Source of the DNA: Sandaracinus amylolyticus
GTDB taxonomy: Bacteria; Myxococcota_A; Polyangia; Polyangiales; Sandaracinaceae
Length of the DNA stretch: 64,000 nt
Assembly: GCF_021631985.1 (NCBI RefSeq)
Contig: NZ_CP070225.1
Span: 9,610,001-9,674,000 of the forward strand
Direction: 5' to 3'
The notes beneath the pieces were generated by a model. That model ran no database searches. It saw nothing but the letters and a program-made list of their open reading frames with translations, and was not told the origin of the DNA. This document shows, piece after piece, positions 54,224 to 63,834 of this stretch. Position 1 is the first letter of the stretch. Every line of letters starts with the position of its first letter. A program made the translations under genes and the position numbers.

Positions 54224-55660
54224 ATGAGCCAGCGCTACCAGGCCCCCTTCGGCCCTCAGGGCACCTCCCCGATCGACCCGCGCCTCGCCGAGAAGCTGCT
54301 CGGGGTCGCCCTCTCGAAGGGCGGCGACTACGCGGATCTCTTCTTCGAGTACGAGGTGAGCGGCAGCTACGGCTACGAGGAGGGCATCCTCAAGAGCGCG
54401 GGCCGCGGTGTGTCGATGGGCCTCGGCGTGCGCGTGCGGAAGGGCGACGCGACGGGCTACGCGTACTGCGAGGACTTCGAGGTCGACGCGATGGAGCGCG
54501 CGGCGCGCACCGCGGCGCAGATCGCGGACGCGGGCGGCAAGGAGCCGGTCGGTCTCGCGCCGCTCGACACGCCCAAGCGCTACCACGTCGAGCTCTACTC
54601 GCTCGACGTCGCGGGCGAGCTCAAGCGCGACCTGCTGCGCCGCGCCGACGAGGCCGCGCGCGCTGCGGATCCCCGGGTCTCGCGGGTCGAGGCGTCGATC
54701 AGCGAGAGCCTGCGCGAGATCCTGGTCGCGACGAGCGACGGCACGATGGTGCACGACATCCAGCCGCTCATCCGCTTCGGCATCCGCGTGATCGCGGAGC
54801 AGAACGGCAAGCGCCAGGCGGGCAGCTCGGGCGGCGGTGGCCGAATGGGCCTCGAGTACTTCGATCAGCGCTCGCCCGAGTGGCACGCGAAGGAAGCGGT
54901 GCGTCAGGCGCTCACGATGCTCGACGCGCGCGAGGCCCCGGCGGGCGAGATGGAGGTCGTCCTCGCGCCCGGCGACAGCGGCATCCTCCTCCACGAAGCG
55001 GTGGGGCACGGCCTCGAGGCGGACTTCAACCGCAAGAAGACGAGCAACTACACCGACCAGATCGGACAGCGTGTCGCGAGCGATCTCTGCACGGTGGTCG
55101 ACGACGCGACGCTCGCGAGCTCGCGCGGCTCGGTGAATGTCGACGACGAGGGAAACGTCCCGCAGAGCACGATGTTGATCGAGAAGGGCATCCTGCGCGG
55201 GTACATGCAGGACCGTCAGTCCACCGAGTTCTTCGGCGGGCGCCCGACCGGCAACGGACGGCGCGAGTCGTTCAAGTCGCACCCGATGCCGCGCATGACG
55301 AACACGATGCTGCTCGCCGGTCAGGACGACCCCGAGGAGATCGTGAAGAGCGTGAAGAAGGGCGTCTTCGCGCGGAAGTTCGGCGGTGGTCAGGTCGACA
55401 TCTCGAACGGCGATTTCGTCTTCTCGCTCACCGAGGGCTACCTCATCGAAGACGGGAAGATCACGGCGCCGCTCAAGGGCGTGAACCTGATCGGCAATGG
55501 GCCGGACGTCATGCGCAAGGTCGTCATGCTCGGGAGCGACATGGAGCTCTCGGACGGGATCTGGACGTGCGGCAAGGAAGGGCAGTCCGTGCCCGTCGGC
55601 GTGGCGTGCCCGACGGTGAAGATCAGCGGGATGACGGTCGGCGGCACGCAGGTCGGGTGA
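54224..55660 (+). CDS. tldD: TldD metalloprotease subunit
   Basis: 478 aa. The zinc-protease subunit of the TldD/TldE complex: H257-E-A-V-G-H262 with downstream FNRKKTSNY, and the family blocks YEEGILKSAGRGVSMGLGVRV, GKEGQSVPVGVACPTVKI. It degrades or trims unfolded or modified peptides (in known cases leader peptides of microcin-type products and CcdA). ATG 54224 chosen because the family N-terminus begins shortly after. Its partner gene follows 6 bp later. Confidence 0.95.
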   Translation: MSQRYQAPFGPQGTSPIDPRLAEKLLGVALSKGGDYADLFFEYEVSGSYGYEEGILKSAGRGVSMGLGVRVRKGDATGYAYCEDFEVDAMERAARTAAQIADAGGKEPVGLAPLDTPKRYHVELYSLDVAGELKRDLLRRADEAARAADPRVSRVEASISESLREILVATSDGTMVHDIQPLIRFGIRVIAEQNGKRQAGSSGGGGRMGLEYFDQRSPEWHAKEAVRQALTMLDAREAPAGEMEVVLAPGDSGILLHEAVGHGLEADFNRKKTSNYTDQIGQRVASDLCTVVDDATLASSRGSVNVDDEGNVPQSTMLIEKGILRGYMQDRQSTEFFGGRPTGNGRRESFKSHPMPRMTNTMLLAGQDDPEEIVKSVKKGVFARKFGGGQVDISNGDFVFSLTEGYLIEDGKITAPLKGVNLIGNGPDVMRKVVMLGSDMELSDGIWTCGKEGQSVPVGVACPTVKISGMTVGGTQVG

Positions 55661-55666
55661 GGACGA

Positions 55667-57061
55667 ATGACGCGTGAAAGTTGGGACGCGACGCAGTCGC
55701 GTCTGATCGCGCTCGGCGAGCGCATCGTGGACATGGCGAAGAAGTCGGGCGCCGATGTCGCGGAGGCAGTGATCGGCGAGGGCTCGCATCTGTCCGCGAA
55801 GGTGCGGATGCGCGAGCCCGAGCTCGTGGAGGAAGCCGGGTCACGCTCGGTCGGTCTGCGGGTGATGATCGGCCAGCAAGTCGCGGTCTCGACGACCAGC
55901 GATCTCAGCGAGCGCGGCATCCGCCGCTTCGTCGAGGACGCGATCGAGCTCGCGCGGCTGTCGCAGCCCGATCCCTCGGCGGGCCCGCCCGACTCGTCGC
56001 TGCTCTCGCGGCGCGAGCAACACGTCGAGCTCGATCTGCACGACGATCGCGTCGACTCGATCGACGGCGCGTCGGCGATCGGCCACGCGAAGCGCGCGGA
56101 GTCGGCGGCGCTCGAGTACGACGCGCGCATCACGAACTCCGAGGGCGCGAGCTTCAGCCGGGCGAGCGGGGCGCGCGCGCTGGTGACGAGCGGCGGGTTC
56201 CGCGGCGTCTCGCGCGGCACCTACGCGTCGCTCTCCGTGCATCCGGTGGCCGACGACACCACCGAAGGGCAGGGCGGCAAGAAGCGCAGCGGCTACTACT
56301 GGACCGCGAAGCGCCACTACGCGGGCCTGCTCCCCGACGACGTCGTCGGCCGCGAGGCCGCGCGGCGCACCCTCGCGAAGCTCGGCGCGCGCAAGGTCGA
56401 GACCCAGGAGTGCGCGGTCGTGTTCGACCCCGACGTCGCGCGCTCGATCCTCGGGCTCATCGCAGGCTGCATCGGCGGCGGCGCGATCTGGCGGAAGTCG
56501 AGCTATCTCGTCGATCGCGTGGGCACGAAGGTCGCGAGCGATCTCGTCTCGATCGTCGACGATCCGCTGATCGCACAGGCCCCCGGATCGCGCGCCTACG
56601 ACGGCGAAGGCCTGCTCTCGCGACGCAACGTCGTGATCGAGAAGGGCGAGCTGAAGACGTACCTCCTCGACACCTACAGCGCGCGCAAGCTCGGCCTCGA
56701 GAGCACGGCGAGCGCGGCGCGCGGAGGCTCGGGCGGCGTGTCGCCGACCACGACGAACTTCGTGCTCCAGCCCGGCACCACGAGCCCCGAGGACATCGTG
56801 CGCAGCACGAAGAAGGGCCTCTACGTCACCGAGATGATGGGCTTCGGCTTCAACGCGGTGACCGGTGACTTCTCGCGCGGCGCGGCGGGCTTCTGGATCG
56901 AGAACGGCGAGAAGACGTTCCCGGTGAGCGAGGTGACGATCTCGCTCAACCTCGATCAGATGCTGCAGCGCATCGACATGGTCGGTACCGACCTCGATCT
57001 GCGCACGTCGATCGCGAGCCCGACGTTCCGCATCAGCGCGATGACCCTCGCGGGCAAGTGA
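55667..57061 (+). CDS. pmbA: TldE/PmbA subunit
   Basis: 464 aa. The non-catalytic partner of TldD: same fold but no HExxxH; the position reads IAGCIGGGAIWRKSS. Family blocks GVSPTTTNFVLQPG, GLYVTEMMGFGFNAVTGDFSRGAAGFWIENGE and the final ISAMTLAG are intact. It forms the heterodimer that admits extended peptides into the TldD site. Stop overlaps the next gene's GTG (GTGA, 57058-57061), so that small membrane protein is made with the complex. Confidence 0.95.
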   Translation: MTRESWDATQSRLIALGERIVDMAKKSGADVAEAVIGEGSHLSAKVRMREPELVEEAGSRSVGLRVMIGQQVAVSTTSDLSERGIRRFVEDAIELARLSQPDPSAGPPDSSLLSRREQHVELDLHDDRVDSIDGASAIGHAKRAESAALEYDARITNSEGASFSRASGARALVTSGGFRGVSRGTYASLSVHPVADDTTEGQGGKKRSGYYWTAKRHYAGLLPDDVVGREAARRTLAKLGARKVETQECAVVFDPDVARSILGLIAGCIGGGAIWRKSSYLVDRVGTKVASDLVSIVDDPLIAQAPGSRAYDGEGLLSRRNVVIEKGELKTYLLDTYSARKLGLESTASAARGGSGGVSPTTTNFVLQPGTTSPEDIVRSTKKGLYVTEMMGFGFNAVTGDFSRGAAGFWIENGEKTFPVSEVTISLNLDQMLQRIDMVGTDLDLRTSIASPTFRISAMTLAGK

Positions 57062-57744
57062 TCTCCCCGCTCATCCTGTTCGCCGCGCTCGGTGCCGTCG
57101 GCGCGGCCGCGCTCGGCGCGTGGTGGTTCTCGCCGTACCAGCAGACGCTCCGTGCGATCCGCGCCGCGCCATTGGTGCGGGTCGCGGATGCGCCCGACGG
57201 TCAGCTGGTGCGCATCCTCGGCACCCTCCGCGCCGGCACGCGCACGCTCGACGCGCCGCTCTCGCAGCTCACCTGCGCGGCGTATCGCGTCGAGGTCGAC
57301 GTGCGCGTCTCGACCGGCAAGAGCTCGAGCTGGCGCTCGCTGATCCGCGACCGAGAAAGCGTGGACTTCGTCGTCGAGGACGAGACCGGTCGCGCGATCG
57401 TGAAGGCGCTCCAGCTCGAGCCCGCGATCGTCCTCGATCACCACCAGCGCTCGGGCACGTGGAACGACGCGACGCCCGAGCTCGACGCGTACCTCACGCG
57501 CCACGGCCACAAGAGCACCGACTTCTTCGGCTTCAACAAGGGCATGCGCTACCAGGAAGGCGTGCTCGAGCCCGGCGAGACCGTCGCGATCCTCGGCCTC
57601 GCACGCTGGGAGGACGATCCTCACCCGGGCGCCGCACGCGGCGGCGCCGGCTATCGCGAGACCGCGCGGAGGAAGCGCCTCGTCATCGAGCCGAGCGCGC
57701 TCGGCCCGGTGCGCGCGAGCGACGATCCCTCCGTGCTCTCCTGA
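57058..57744 (+). CDS. GIDE-domain membrane protein
   Basis: 228 aa. One N-terminal transmembrane helix, then a GIDE-type domain (V-x-D-A-P-D-G-Q-L-V-R-I-L-G-T-L, D-A-P-L-S-Q-L-T-C-A-A-Y-R-V-E-V). This is the domain of the mitochondrial E3 ligase MUL1/MAPL, but the RING finger is absent, as in other bacterial members. GTG start overlaps the tldE stop. Coupling to TldD/E suggests a membrane adaptor or chaperone for the protease; function unproven. Confidence 0.8.
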   Translation: MISPLILFAALGAVGAAALGAWWFSPYQQTLRAIRAAPLVRVADAPDGQLVRILGTLRAGTRTLDAPLSQLTCAAYRVEVDVRVSTGKSSSWRSLIRDRESVDFVVEDETGRAIVKALQLEPAIVLDHHQRSGTWNDATPELDAYLTRHGHKSTDFFGFNKGMRYQEGVLEPGETVAILGLARWEDDPHPGAARGGAGYRETARRKRLVIEPSALGPVRASDDPSVLS

Positions 57745-57747
57745 GCG

Positions 57748-58761
57748 TCACTCGCTCTCGCCCTGGTCCTCTTCGTCGTCGTCGGCCATCGGCCCTTCGA
57801 CGAAGATCTGCATCCCGCTCGCAGTGACGAGCTCGGCGCGCACTCCGTCGACCTCTTCCTCGTCGTCCTCCGCGAGCGCGACCGTGATGTTCGCGATCGC
57901 CGTGCAGATCGCGGTCGCGAGCTCGTAGTCGCTCGCGCTCACCGCGACCGTTCCCACGCCGCGCTTCGATCGCGAGAGCACCGGGATCCATCCGTCCGCC
58001 GGCAGATCGAGCTCGTGCTCGCGCGCGAACGCCTCGAACGCCGGGCCGAGATCCTCGGCGCGCTCGTAGGCGAGGGCGATCACGCTCGCCTTGTCGCGCG
58101 GCGCGCTCCCCTCGGTCATCGCCTCGCTCAGCGCCTCGAAGTCCTCGGGCGACTCCACGAACATCCATCCACCGGGCGCCTCGCCCGGCCTGAGATCGTC
58201 GTTCTCGATCCCGACCGGCTCGTCCTCCAGCTCGTCGTCCTCGTCGTCGTCCGAGCTGAGCACGAACACGCCGCCCTCCTCGATCCCCAGCGCCGCGGCC
58301 TCCACCGAGAACGACGTCGCAGGCGGGAAGAACCCCCACGGCGCCACGTGCCGCATCACCTGCGCCGACGCGAAGAACGCACGGAGGTGATCGCTCGTCG
58401 TGCCCTCGCCATCGAGCGGCCCGGGCATGTTCGCGAGCGCTGCCGCGTCCTTCTCGAGCTCCTCCATCAGCGCATCGAGCTTCGGCGTCGCGCCCACCGT
58501 GATCTCCTCGCGCACCCCCGCCGCGCGCACCGCCTTCGCGAGCGTGCCCGTCTTCACCACGAGCTTGCGCGGCCGCCCGATCTCGCCGAAGAGCTGCTTG
58601 AGCGAGGTCGCGACCGCCTCGCCTTCACCCATCGAGGCCCAGAGATCGTTCGCGACGAGCCCGCCTTCGTCCTCGTCCACCACGAGCACGGCCGTGCCGC
58701 TCTCACCCTCGTCGCCGGTGATCGCCACGGTCCCGACGCTCCACACGCCCATCCTCGCCAT
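57748..58761 (-). CDS. Hypothetical acidic protein (DUF6930-like?)
   Basis: A 337-aa soluble acidic protein with two poly-Asp/Glu segments (SSDDDEDDELED and the C-terminal ADDDEEDQGESE). Residues 30-110 resemble DUF6930-type regions seen with plant-pathogen or IS1096-linked proteins (RPRKLVVKTGTLAKAVRAA, then an L-x-x-L-x-x-LEKDAAAL stretch); this match is from memory and weak. No signal or catalytic motif. Divergent from the OYE-type gene. Confidence 0.65.
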   Translation of the reverse strand: MARMGVWSVGTVAITGDEGESGTAVLVVDEDEGGLVANDLWASMGEGEAVATSLKQLFGEIGRPRKLVVKTGTLAKAVRAAGVREEITVGATPKLDALMEELEKDAAALANMPGPLDGEGTTSDHLRAFFASAQVMRHVAPWGFFPPATSFSVEAAALGIEEGGVFVLSSDDDEDDELEDEPVGIENDDLRPGEAPGGWMFVESPEDFEALSEAMTEGSAPRDKASVIALAYERAEDLGPAFEAFAREHELDLPADGWIPVLSRSKRGVGTVAVSASDYELATAICTAIANITVALAEDDEEEVDGVRAELVTASGMQIFVEGPMADDDEEDQGESE

Positions 58762-58814
58762 CGCACGCTCCCGCTCGCGAAAGCGGCGAGCATGCCATAC
58801 CGTCCTCGCCTCGC

Positions 58815-60269
58815 ATGCCCGCGTCCCGCGCCCGCGAAGACAAGCGACTCCTGCGCCTCCTGCCCGTCGAGCGTTGGCCCACCGAGGACGAAGCGCGACG
58901 CTCGCGCTGGCTCTCCCCGGTGCGCATCGGCCCGATCGAGGCGCACGAGCGCACGTGGATCCCCGCGATGGTCCCGTGGCGCGCCACCGACGACGGCTTC
59001 GTCACCGAGAACGTGATCGGCTGGTACCGACGCTTCGCGGAGAGCGCGCCCGGCGTGATCGTCGTCGAGGCGACCGGCATCCGCGACGTCCCGAGCGGCC
59101 CGCTGCTGCGCATCGGCCACGATCGCTTCGTGCCCGGGCTGCGTCGCCTCACCGAGGCAGTGCGCGACGCATCGCGGGGACGCACTCGCCTCTTCCTGCA
59201 GATCATCGATTTCCTCGCGATCAAGCGCCGCCCGCCGCGCGAGAAATTCCTCGAGCGCTTCCTCGTGATCGACGACGCGCTCCGCGCGCGCCTGCCCGGC
59301 GCGTCCGATCCCGAGATCCGCGCGTTCCTGCTCGCACAAGACGACGACGCGCTCCGCGCATATCTCTCGCCGCGCGATCACGAGTCGCTCACGATGGGCC
59401 ATCGCGAGCGCGTCACCGACACGCACCTGCCGCACATCCGCGATCTGCCGCGCGCGATCCCGCCGCTCTTCGCCGATGCAGCGCGCCGCGCGCGGGAAGC
59501 GGGCTTCGACGGAGTCGAGCTCCACTACGCGCACGCCTACACGATGTCGTCGTTCCTCTCGCGCCTGAACGATCGCGCCGACGGATACGGCGGCCCGCGC
59601 GAGCACCGCGTGCGCCTTCCCCTCGAGACCTACCGCGCAGTGCGCGACGCGGTCGGCCCCGACTACGTCGTCGGCGCGCGTTTCCTCGGTGACGACGTCG
59701 TCGAGGGCGGCTCACGCATCGACGACGCGACCTACTTCGCCCTCGAATTCGCCCGCGCCGGCATGGATTTCCTGAGCATCAGCAAGGGCGGCCGCTTCGA
59801 GGACGCGAAACAGCCGAAGGTCGGCGACGCCGCGTACCCCTACACCGGCCCGAGCGGCCACGAGTGCATGCCCACCGTGCACATCGCGCCGCCCGGCCCG
59901 TTCGGCCGCAACGTCCCGCTCGCCGCCACCATCCGCCGCGCCCTGCAACATCACGATCTCACCACGCCGATCGTCACCGCAGGCGGCATCGCGACCTTCG
60001 ACCAGGCCGAGTCCATCCTCGCGCGGGGCGATGCCGACATCGTCGCGATGGCGCGCCAAGCGCTCGCCGATCCCGACTTCTTCGAGAAGCTGCGTCGCGG
60101 ACGCGGCGACGAGATCCGTCGCTGCCTCTTCACGAACTACTGCGAGGCGCTCGACCAATCGCACAAAGAGGTCACGTGCCAGCGCTGGGATCGCGAGTCC
60201 CTCGACGACACGATCCCCCGCAGCCACGACGGCAAGCGCCGACTCCTCGCGCCCCCGTGGTCCTACTGA
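58815..60269 (+). CDS. OYE-family NADH:flavin oxidoreductase
   Basis: 484 aa. FMN-binding TIM barrel of the Old Yellow Enzyme family: GFDGVELHYAHAYTMSSFLS with downstream NDR-x-DGYGG (the signature between strands 4 and 5), a phosphate-binding TAGGIATFDQAESILARGDADIVAMARQAL C-terminus. A Cys-rich 4Fe-4S segment of the 2,4-dienoyl-CoA reductase type is partly present (RRCLFTNYCEALDQSHKEVTC) but lacks the full C-x2-C-x3-C spacing. It likely reduces activated C=C bonds. It overlaps the next convergent gene by 7 bp. Confidence 0.87.
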   Translation: MPASRAREDKRLLRLLPVERWPTEDEARRSRWLSPVRIGPIEAHERTWIPAMVPWRATDDGFVTENVIGWYRRFAESAPGVIVVEATGIRDVPSGPLLRIGHDRFVPGLRRLTEAVRDASRGRTRLFLQIIDFLAIKRRPPREKFLERFLVIDDALRARLPGASDPEIRAFLLAQDDDALRAYLSPRDHESLTMGHRERVTDTHLPHIRDLPRAIPPLFADAARRAREAGFDGVELHYAHAYTMSSFLSRLNDRADGYGGPREHRVRLPLETYRAVRDAVGPDYVVGARFLGDDVVEGGSRIDDATYFALEFARAGMDFLSISKGGRFEDAKQPKVGDAAYPYTGPSGHECMPTVHIAPPGPFGRNVPLAATIRRALQHHDLTTPIVTAGGIATFDQAESILARGDADIVAMARQALADPDFFEKLRRGRGDEIRRCLFTNYCEALDQSHKEVTCQRWDRESLDDTIPRSHDGKRRLLAPPWSY

Positions 60270-61399
60270 AGCGGATCGCTCGCCTCGTCCTCGCCTTCGC
60301 CCTCGAAGCTGTCCGGTCGGCGCTGTCGCTTCGCGCTCTGCTGCGCGCGCACGTAGCTCACCATCACGTCGACGTACGACTCGAACCCCGGGCACTTGAT
60401 CCCCTTGGGATCCAGCACTTCCCGCGCTCCACGATCGTCGTACACGACCTCGGTCGCGAGCTGCTCGAGGAACGCGCGCGGCACGTGCGCGAACCGCTCG
60501 AGCCCCGGCGTCCGCAACAGCGCCGTCGCGAGGTTCGTCGGCAAGAACCCGCGCGGCAGCGGACGCCCGGCGGCCTGCGCGATCAGCTCGAACACCCGCC
60601 GCGCCGACTGCGGCGTCGGATCCACGAGATGGAACGTTCGCCCCACGCTGCGCGCGTCGTTCGCGATCGCCCACCCCGCATCGACCACGTAGTCGATCGG
60701 CACGAGATTGAGCGGCACGTCCCCGCGCCCCGGCAGCGGCACCCGCAGATCCACCGGCGAGCTCAGCATCAAGAGCACCAGCAGATAGGGCCCTTCGAAG
60801 CGATCGATCTCGCCGGTCACCGAGTCGCCCACCAGGATCGCGGGCCGCAGGATCGTCGTACGCAGCCCACGCTGCATCGCGGCGCGCACGAGCTGCTCGC
60901 CCTTGAAGCGCGTCTCTTCGACCACGTTGCGGAACCCCTCGGGCGCCTGCAGCTCCTCCTCGAGCACGTACCCGCGACGCCCACCGCTCACCAGCGCGCT
61001 CGACCAGTGCACCAGCCGTTCGAGCTTCTTCGCCTCGCGCGCGAGCTCGAGCACCTCGCGCACTCCGTCGACGTTCACGCGCTGCGCGACCTCGCGCGCG
61101 ACCCCGAGGTACGTCGCCGCCGCGCAGTGATGGATGACCTGCACCTCCTGCGCGAGCGCGACGTGCTCCTTCCCCGAGAGCCCCATGTCCATCGACGCGA
61201 CATCGCCCTCGAGCAGCGTCACGCGCTCGCGATCGCGCACCGGCAGCGCGCTCACGATCTCCTGCGCGCGCTCCCAGAATTTCTCCTGCACCACGCAGCG
61301 CACCCGCGCCGTGCGCTCCTCCGCGAGGATCTTCCGCACCATCCGCGTGGCGAGGAAGCTCGTCGGAAACCCCGTCACCAGTGTGACTCGCCCCGTCAT
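60263..61399 (-). CDS. Extended SDR / fatty-acyl-CoA-reductase-like protein
   Basis: 378 aa. NAD(P)-binding glycine motif in LVTGFPTSFLATRMV (atypical, T-G-F-P-T-S-F) and HCAAATYLGVAREVAQRVNVDGVREVLELA; active-site-like SS...Y-V (WSSALVSGGRRGYV, then FKGEQLV). The male-sterility/FAR-type C-terminus with LRPAILVGDSVTGEIDRFEGPY is clear. It may reduce a thioester or aldehyde. Its ATG overlaps the coaE stop (ATGA), so it is co-translated with coaE. Confidence 0.8.
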   Translation of the reverse strand: MTGRVTLVTGFPTSFLATRMVRKILAEERTARVRCVVQEKFWERAQEIVSALPVRDRERVTLLEGDVASMDMGLSGKEHVALAQEVQVIHHCAAATYLGVAREVAQRVNVDGVREVLELAREAKKLERLVHWSSALVSGGRRGYVLEEELQAPEGFRNVVEETRFKGEQLVRAAMQRGLRTTILRPAILVGDSVTGEIDRFEGPYLLVLLMLSSPVDLRVPLPGRGDVPLNLVPIDYVVDAGWAIANDARSVGRTFHLVDPTPQSARRVFELIAQAAGRPLPRGFLPTNLATALLRTPGLERFAHVPRAFLEQLATEVVYDDRGAREVLDPKGIKCPGFESYVDVMVSYVRAQQSAKRQRRPDSFEGEGEDEASDPLQ

Positions 61400-62013
61400 C
61401 GTCCCGTCCCCCCGAATCGCGCGAGCAGCGCGTGATGCACCTCGTCGGTGCGCGCGCGCAGCGCCGCGAGATCTCCATCGTTCCAGATCACGTGATCCGC
61501 GACCGCGATCTTCTGCTCGAGCGGAAGCTGCGCCGCGAGCCGCGCCCGCGCCGCATCCGCGTCGAGCGCGTCGCGCGCCATCACGCGCGCGACCTGCACC
61601 TCCGCGCTCGCCGCGACCACCACGAGCGCCTGCATCATCCGGTACGACCCGTTCTCCACGAGCAAGGCCGCTTCGTAGATCCCGTACACGTCCCCGCGCT
61701 GCGCCAGCGCCGCGAGCTCGCTCATGCTGCGCGCCGCGATGCGTGGATGTGTGATCGCCTCGAGCGCTCTCCGCTTCTCCGCATCCGCGAACACGATCGC
61801 CCCGACCTTCTTGCGATCGAGCGATCCGTCCTCCGCGAGCACGTCCTCGCCGAAGACGCGCACCACCTCGGCGAGCCCCTCGCTCCCCTTCGCGACGACC
61901 TCGCGCGCGACGAGGTCCGCATCGACCACGTGCACGCCCAGCTCGCGGAAGATGCGCCCCACGGTGCTCTTCCCCGACGCGATCCCGCCCGTCAGCCCCA
62001 CGATCGCCGTCAT
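61396..62013 (-). CDS. coaE: Dephospho-CoA kinase
   Basis: 205 aa. Final step of CoA synthesis. P-loop [12 protein letters not shown] (residues 6-17), [12 protein letters not shown] with the conserved Asp, HPRI...[14 protein letters not shown] and R-x-x-x-R-D ([11 protein letters not shown]). Start ATG 62013 has GGGAGG. Divergent from dtd; leads the two-gene unit with the SDR gene. Confidence 0.95.
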   Translation of the reverse strand: MTAIVGLTGGIASGKSTVGRIFRELGVHVVDADLVAREVVAKGSEGLAEVVRVFGEDVLAEDGSLDRKKVGAIVFADAEKRRALEAITHPRIAARSMSELAALAQRGDVYGIYEAALLVENGSYRMMQALVVVAASAEVQVARVMARDALDADAARARLAAQLPLEQKIAVADHVIWNDGDLAALRARTDEVHHALLARFGGTGR

Positions 62014-62081
62014 CTCGCCTCCCGCTCTACCCGCGGCGACCTTCCTTTCGCAAGCCGTCCGTCGTAGCGTCCGCGTTCTCC

Positions 62082-62531
62082 ATGCGAGCCGTCGCACAAC
62101 GCGTCGCGCACGCCGAGGTCGAAGTCGACGGCGAGATCGTCGGACGCATCGACCGCGGCCTCCTCGTGTACCTCGGAGCCGCGAAAGAAGACGTCGAGTC
62201 CGACGTCGACTACGTCGCCGGAAAGCTCGCGAACCTGCGCATCTTCGAAGACGACCAAGGCAAGATGTCGCGCTCCGTGCTCGACGTCGGCGGTGCCGTC
62301 CTCGTCGTCTCGCAGTTCACGCTGTTCGGCGACGTACGCCGCGGCCGTCGCCCGTCGTTCGACGACGCCGCACCGCCCGATCTCGCGCGCCTCCGCTACG
62401 AAGAAGTGTGCACGCGCCTTCGCGCGATGGGCCTCCGCGTCGAGACCGGCCGCTTCCGCGCCCACATGGACGTGCGCTCCCAGGTCGACGGCCCCGTCAC
62501 CATCCTGCTCGACAGTCGAAAGCTCTTCTGA
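62082..62531 (+). CDS. dtd: D-aminoacyl-tRNA deacylase
   Basis: 149 aa, the normal size. Family motifs are intact: [17 protein letters not shown] at the start, the catalytic loop [17 protein letters not shown], and the C-terminal Gly-cisPro pair in [10 protein letters not shown]. It hydrolyses D-aminoacyl-tRNA (and Gly-tRNA-Ala). Its stop is directly followed by the ATG of the next gene. Confidence 0.97.
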   Translation: MRAVAQRVAHAEVEVDGEIVGRIDRGLLVYLGAAKEDVESDVDYVAGKLANLRIFEDDQGKMSRSVLDVGGAVLVVSQFTLFGDVRRGRRPSFDDAAPPDLARLRYEEVCTRLRAMGLRVETGRFRAHMDVRSQVDGPVTILLDSRKLF

Positions 62532-63587
62532 ATGACGACCGACCCTCGTGTTCGCTACGAGATCCGCGCCGCCACCCGCGCCGACAAGGACGAGATCCTC
62601 GAGCTCGCGCGCTTCCTCGACTCGGTGAACCTCCCGAACGACGAGCCCACGATCGCCGAGATCCTCGAGCACAGCGAGCAGTCCTTCACCGGCGAGATCG
62701 GCGATCCACGCCGCCGCAACTACGTCTTCGTGCTGCGCGATCTCGAGCAGAAGCGCGCGGTCGGCACGTCGATGGTGATCGCGCAGCTCGGCCGAAAAGA
62801 CGCCCCGTACATCTACTTCGACGTGCACGTCGAGGAGCGCTACTCGGCCACGCTCGACAAGCACTTCGCGCATCAGGTGCTGTCGATCGGCTACTCGTAC
62901 AACGGCCCGACCGAGATCGGCGGCCTCGTGGTGCACCCCGCCGTGCGCCGCAGCCCCGAGCGCCTCGGCATGCTCATCTCGTACGTGCGCTTCCTGTGGA
63001 TCGCGCAGCACCGCGACGACTTCCAGGACCGCGTCCTCGCCGAGCTCCTCCCCCCGCTCGAGCCCGACGGCACGTCCCACCTCTGGGAGTCGGTCGGCCG
63101 TCACTTCACGGGCCTGACCTACCGTGAGGCAGATCGCCTCTCCAAGCGGAACAAGGAATTCATCCGCGGCCTGTTCCCCGACGGCGACATCTACGCGTCG
63201 CTCCTCCGCCCCGAAGCGCAGGACGTCATCGGGAAAGTCGGCCCCCAGACCCGCGGCGTCGAGAAGCTCCTCCGCCGCATCGGCTTCCGCTACTGGAACC
63301 GCGTCGACCCGTTCGACGGCGGCCCGCACTTCATCGCCCAGACCGACGAGATCCTCCTCGTCCAACGAACCCGCGGCGCCCGCGTCCTCCGCAGCACGAC
63401 CGACCCGCTCCCCGGCGCGAAAGCGCTCATCGCGCGCGAGCACGACGCGGCCCCGCATTTCCACGCGGTCCCCTCGCATTTCCAGCTCGCCGCCGAAGGA
63501 ACCGGCCAGGTCGTGCTCCCGGAGGAGACCTGCCTGCACCTCGGCCTCGTCCCGGGCGACGAAATCGCGCTGCTCCCGCTCGACTGA
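62532..63587 (+). CDS. Arginine N-succinyltransferase (AstA)-like protein
   Basis: 351 aa. AstA family: GTSMVIAQLG, PYIYFDVHVEE, TEIGGLVVHPAVRRSPERLGMLISYVRFLWIA, and YREADRLSKRNKEFIRGLFP are all recognisable. The AST pathway breaks down arginine via N2-succinylarginine; the other ast genes are not in the window, so the role may be a related acylation. ATG follows the dtd stop without gap, suggesting one transcript. Confidence 0.88.
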   Translation: MTTDPRVRYEIRAATRADKDEILELARFLDSVNLPNDEPTIAEILEHSEQSFTGEIGDPRRRNYVFVLRDLEQKRAVGTSMVIAQLGRKDAPYIYFDVHVEERYSATLDKHFAHQVLSIGYSYNGPTEIGGLVVHPAVRRSPERLGMLISYVRFLWIAQHRDDFQDRVLAELLPPLEPDGTSHLWESVGRHFTGLTYREADRLSKRNKEFIRGLFPDGDIYASLLRPEAQDVIGKVGPQTRGVEKLLRRIGFRYWNRVDPFDGGPHFIAQTDEILLVQRTRGARVLRSTTDPLPGAKALIAREHDAAPHFHAVPSHFQLAAEGTGQVVLPEETCLHLGLVPGDEIALLPLD

Positions 63588-63608
63588 GCGCGCCGAAAAT
63601 CCGGCTTT

Positions 63609-63624
63609 CGGATCGCCCGATCCG
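63609..63624. terminator. Hairpins after astA-like gene
   Basis: CGGATCG-CC-CGATCCG, preceded by CCGAAA...TTTCGG (63593-63611). Placed 20 bp after the stop. Terminator-like, no T-run. Confidence 0.5.
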
Positions 63625-63707
63625 CCACCCGGAGCCGGCCACCACCCGGAAAATCCACGAAAATCCAGGGTGTCGCGAAAGAAAATACATCGAAGCTCGG
63701 ATCGGAT

Positions 63708-63735
63708 TTGACAGCCCGGAGGCCGATGCTAGATC
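63708..63735 (+). promoter_or_regulatory. Sigma-70-type promoter P1
   Basis: TTGACA (63708-63713), 16-bp spacer, TAGATC (63730-63735), with an A-rich upstream tract (AAAGAAAATACAT, 63678-63690) like an UP element. The perfect -35 is rare in this GC-rich window. Confidence 0.55.
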
Positions 63736-63806
63736 GGGCCTCCCTCGCGACGGCGACGCCCTGAAAAGCGGACCCGGAGCGACGCTGAAAAAAGAACCGA
63801 ACGAAC

Positions 63807-63834
63807 TTGACAGGGCGCCCGAGACAGATAGTCT
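63807..63834 (+). promoter_or_regulatory. Sigma-70-type promoter P2
   Basis: TTGACA (63807-63812), 16-bp spacer, TAGTCT (63829-63834), with A-rich GAAAAAAGAACC upstream. Same -35, same spacing and same TAG start of the -10 as P1, as in tandem rRNA promoters. Confidence 0.55.
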
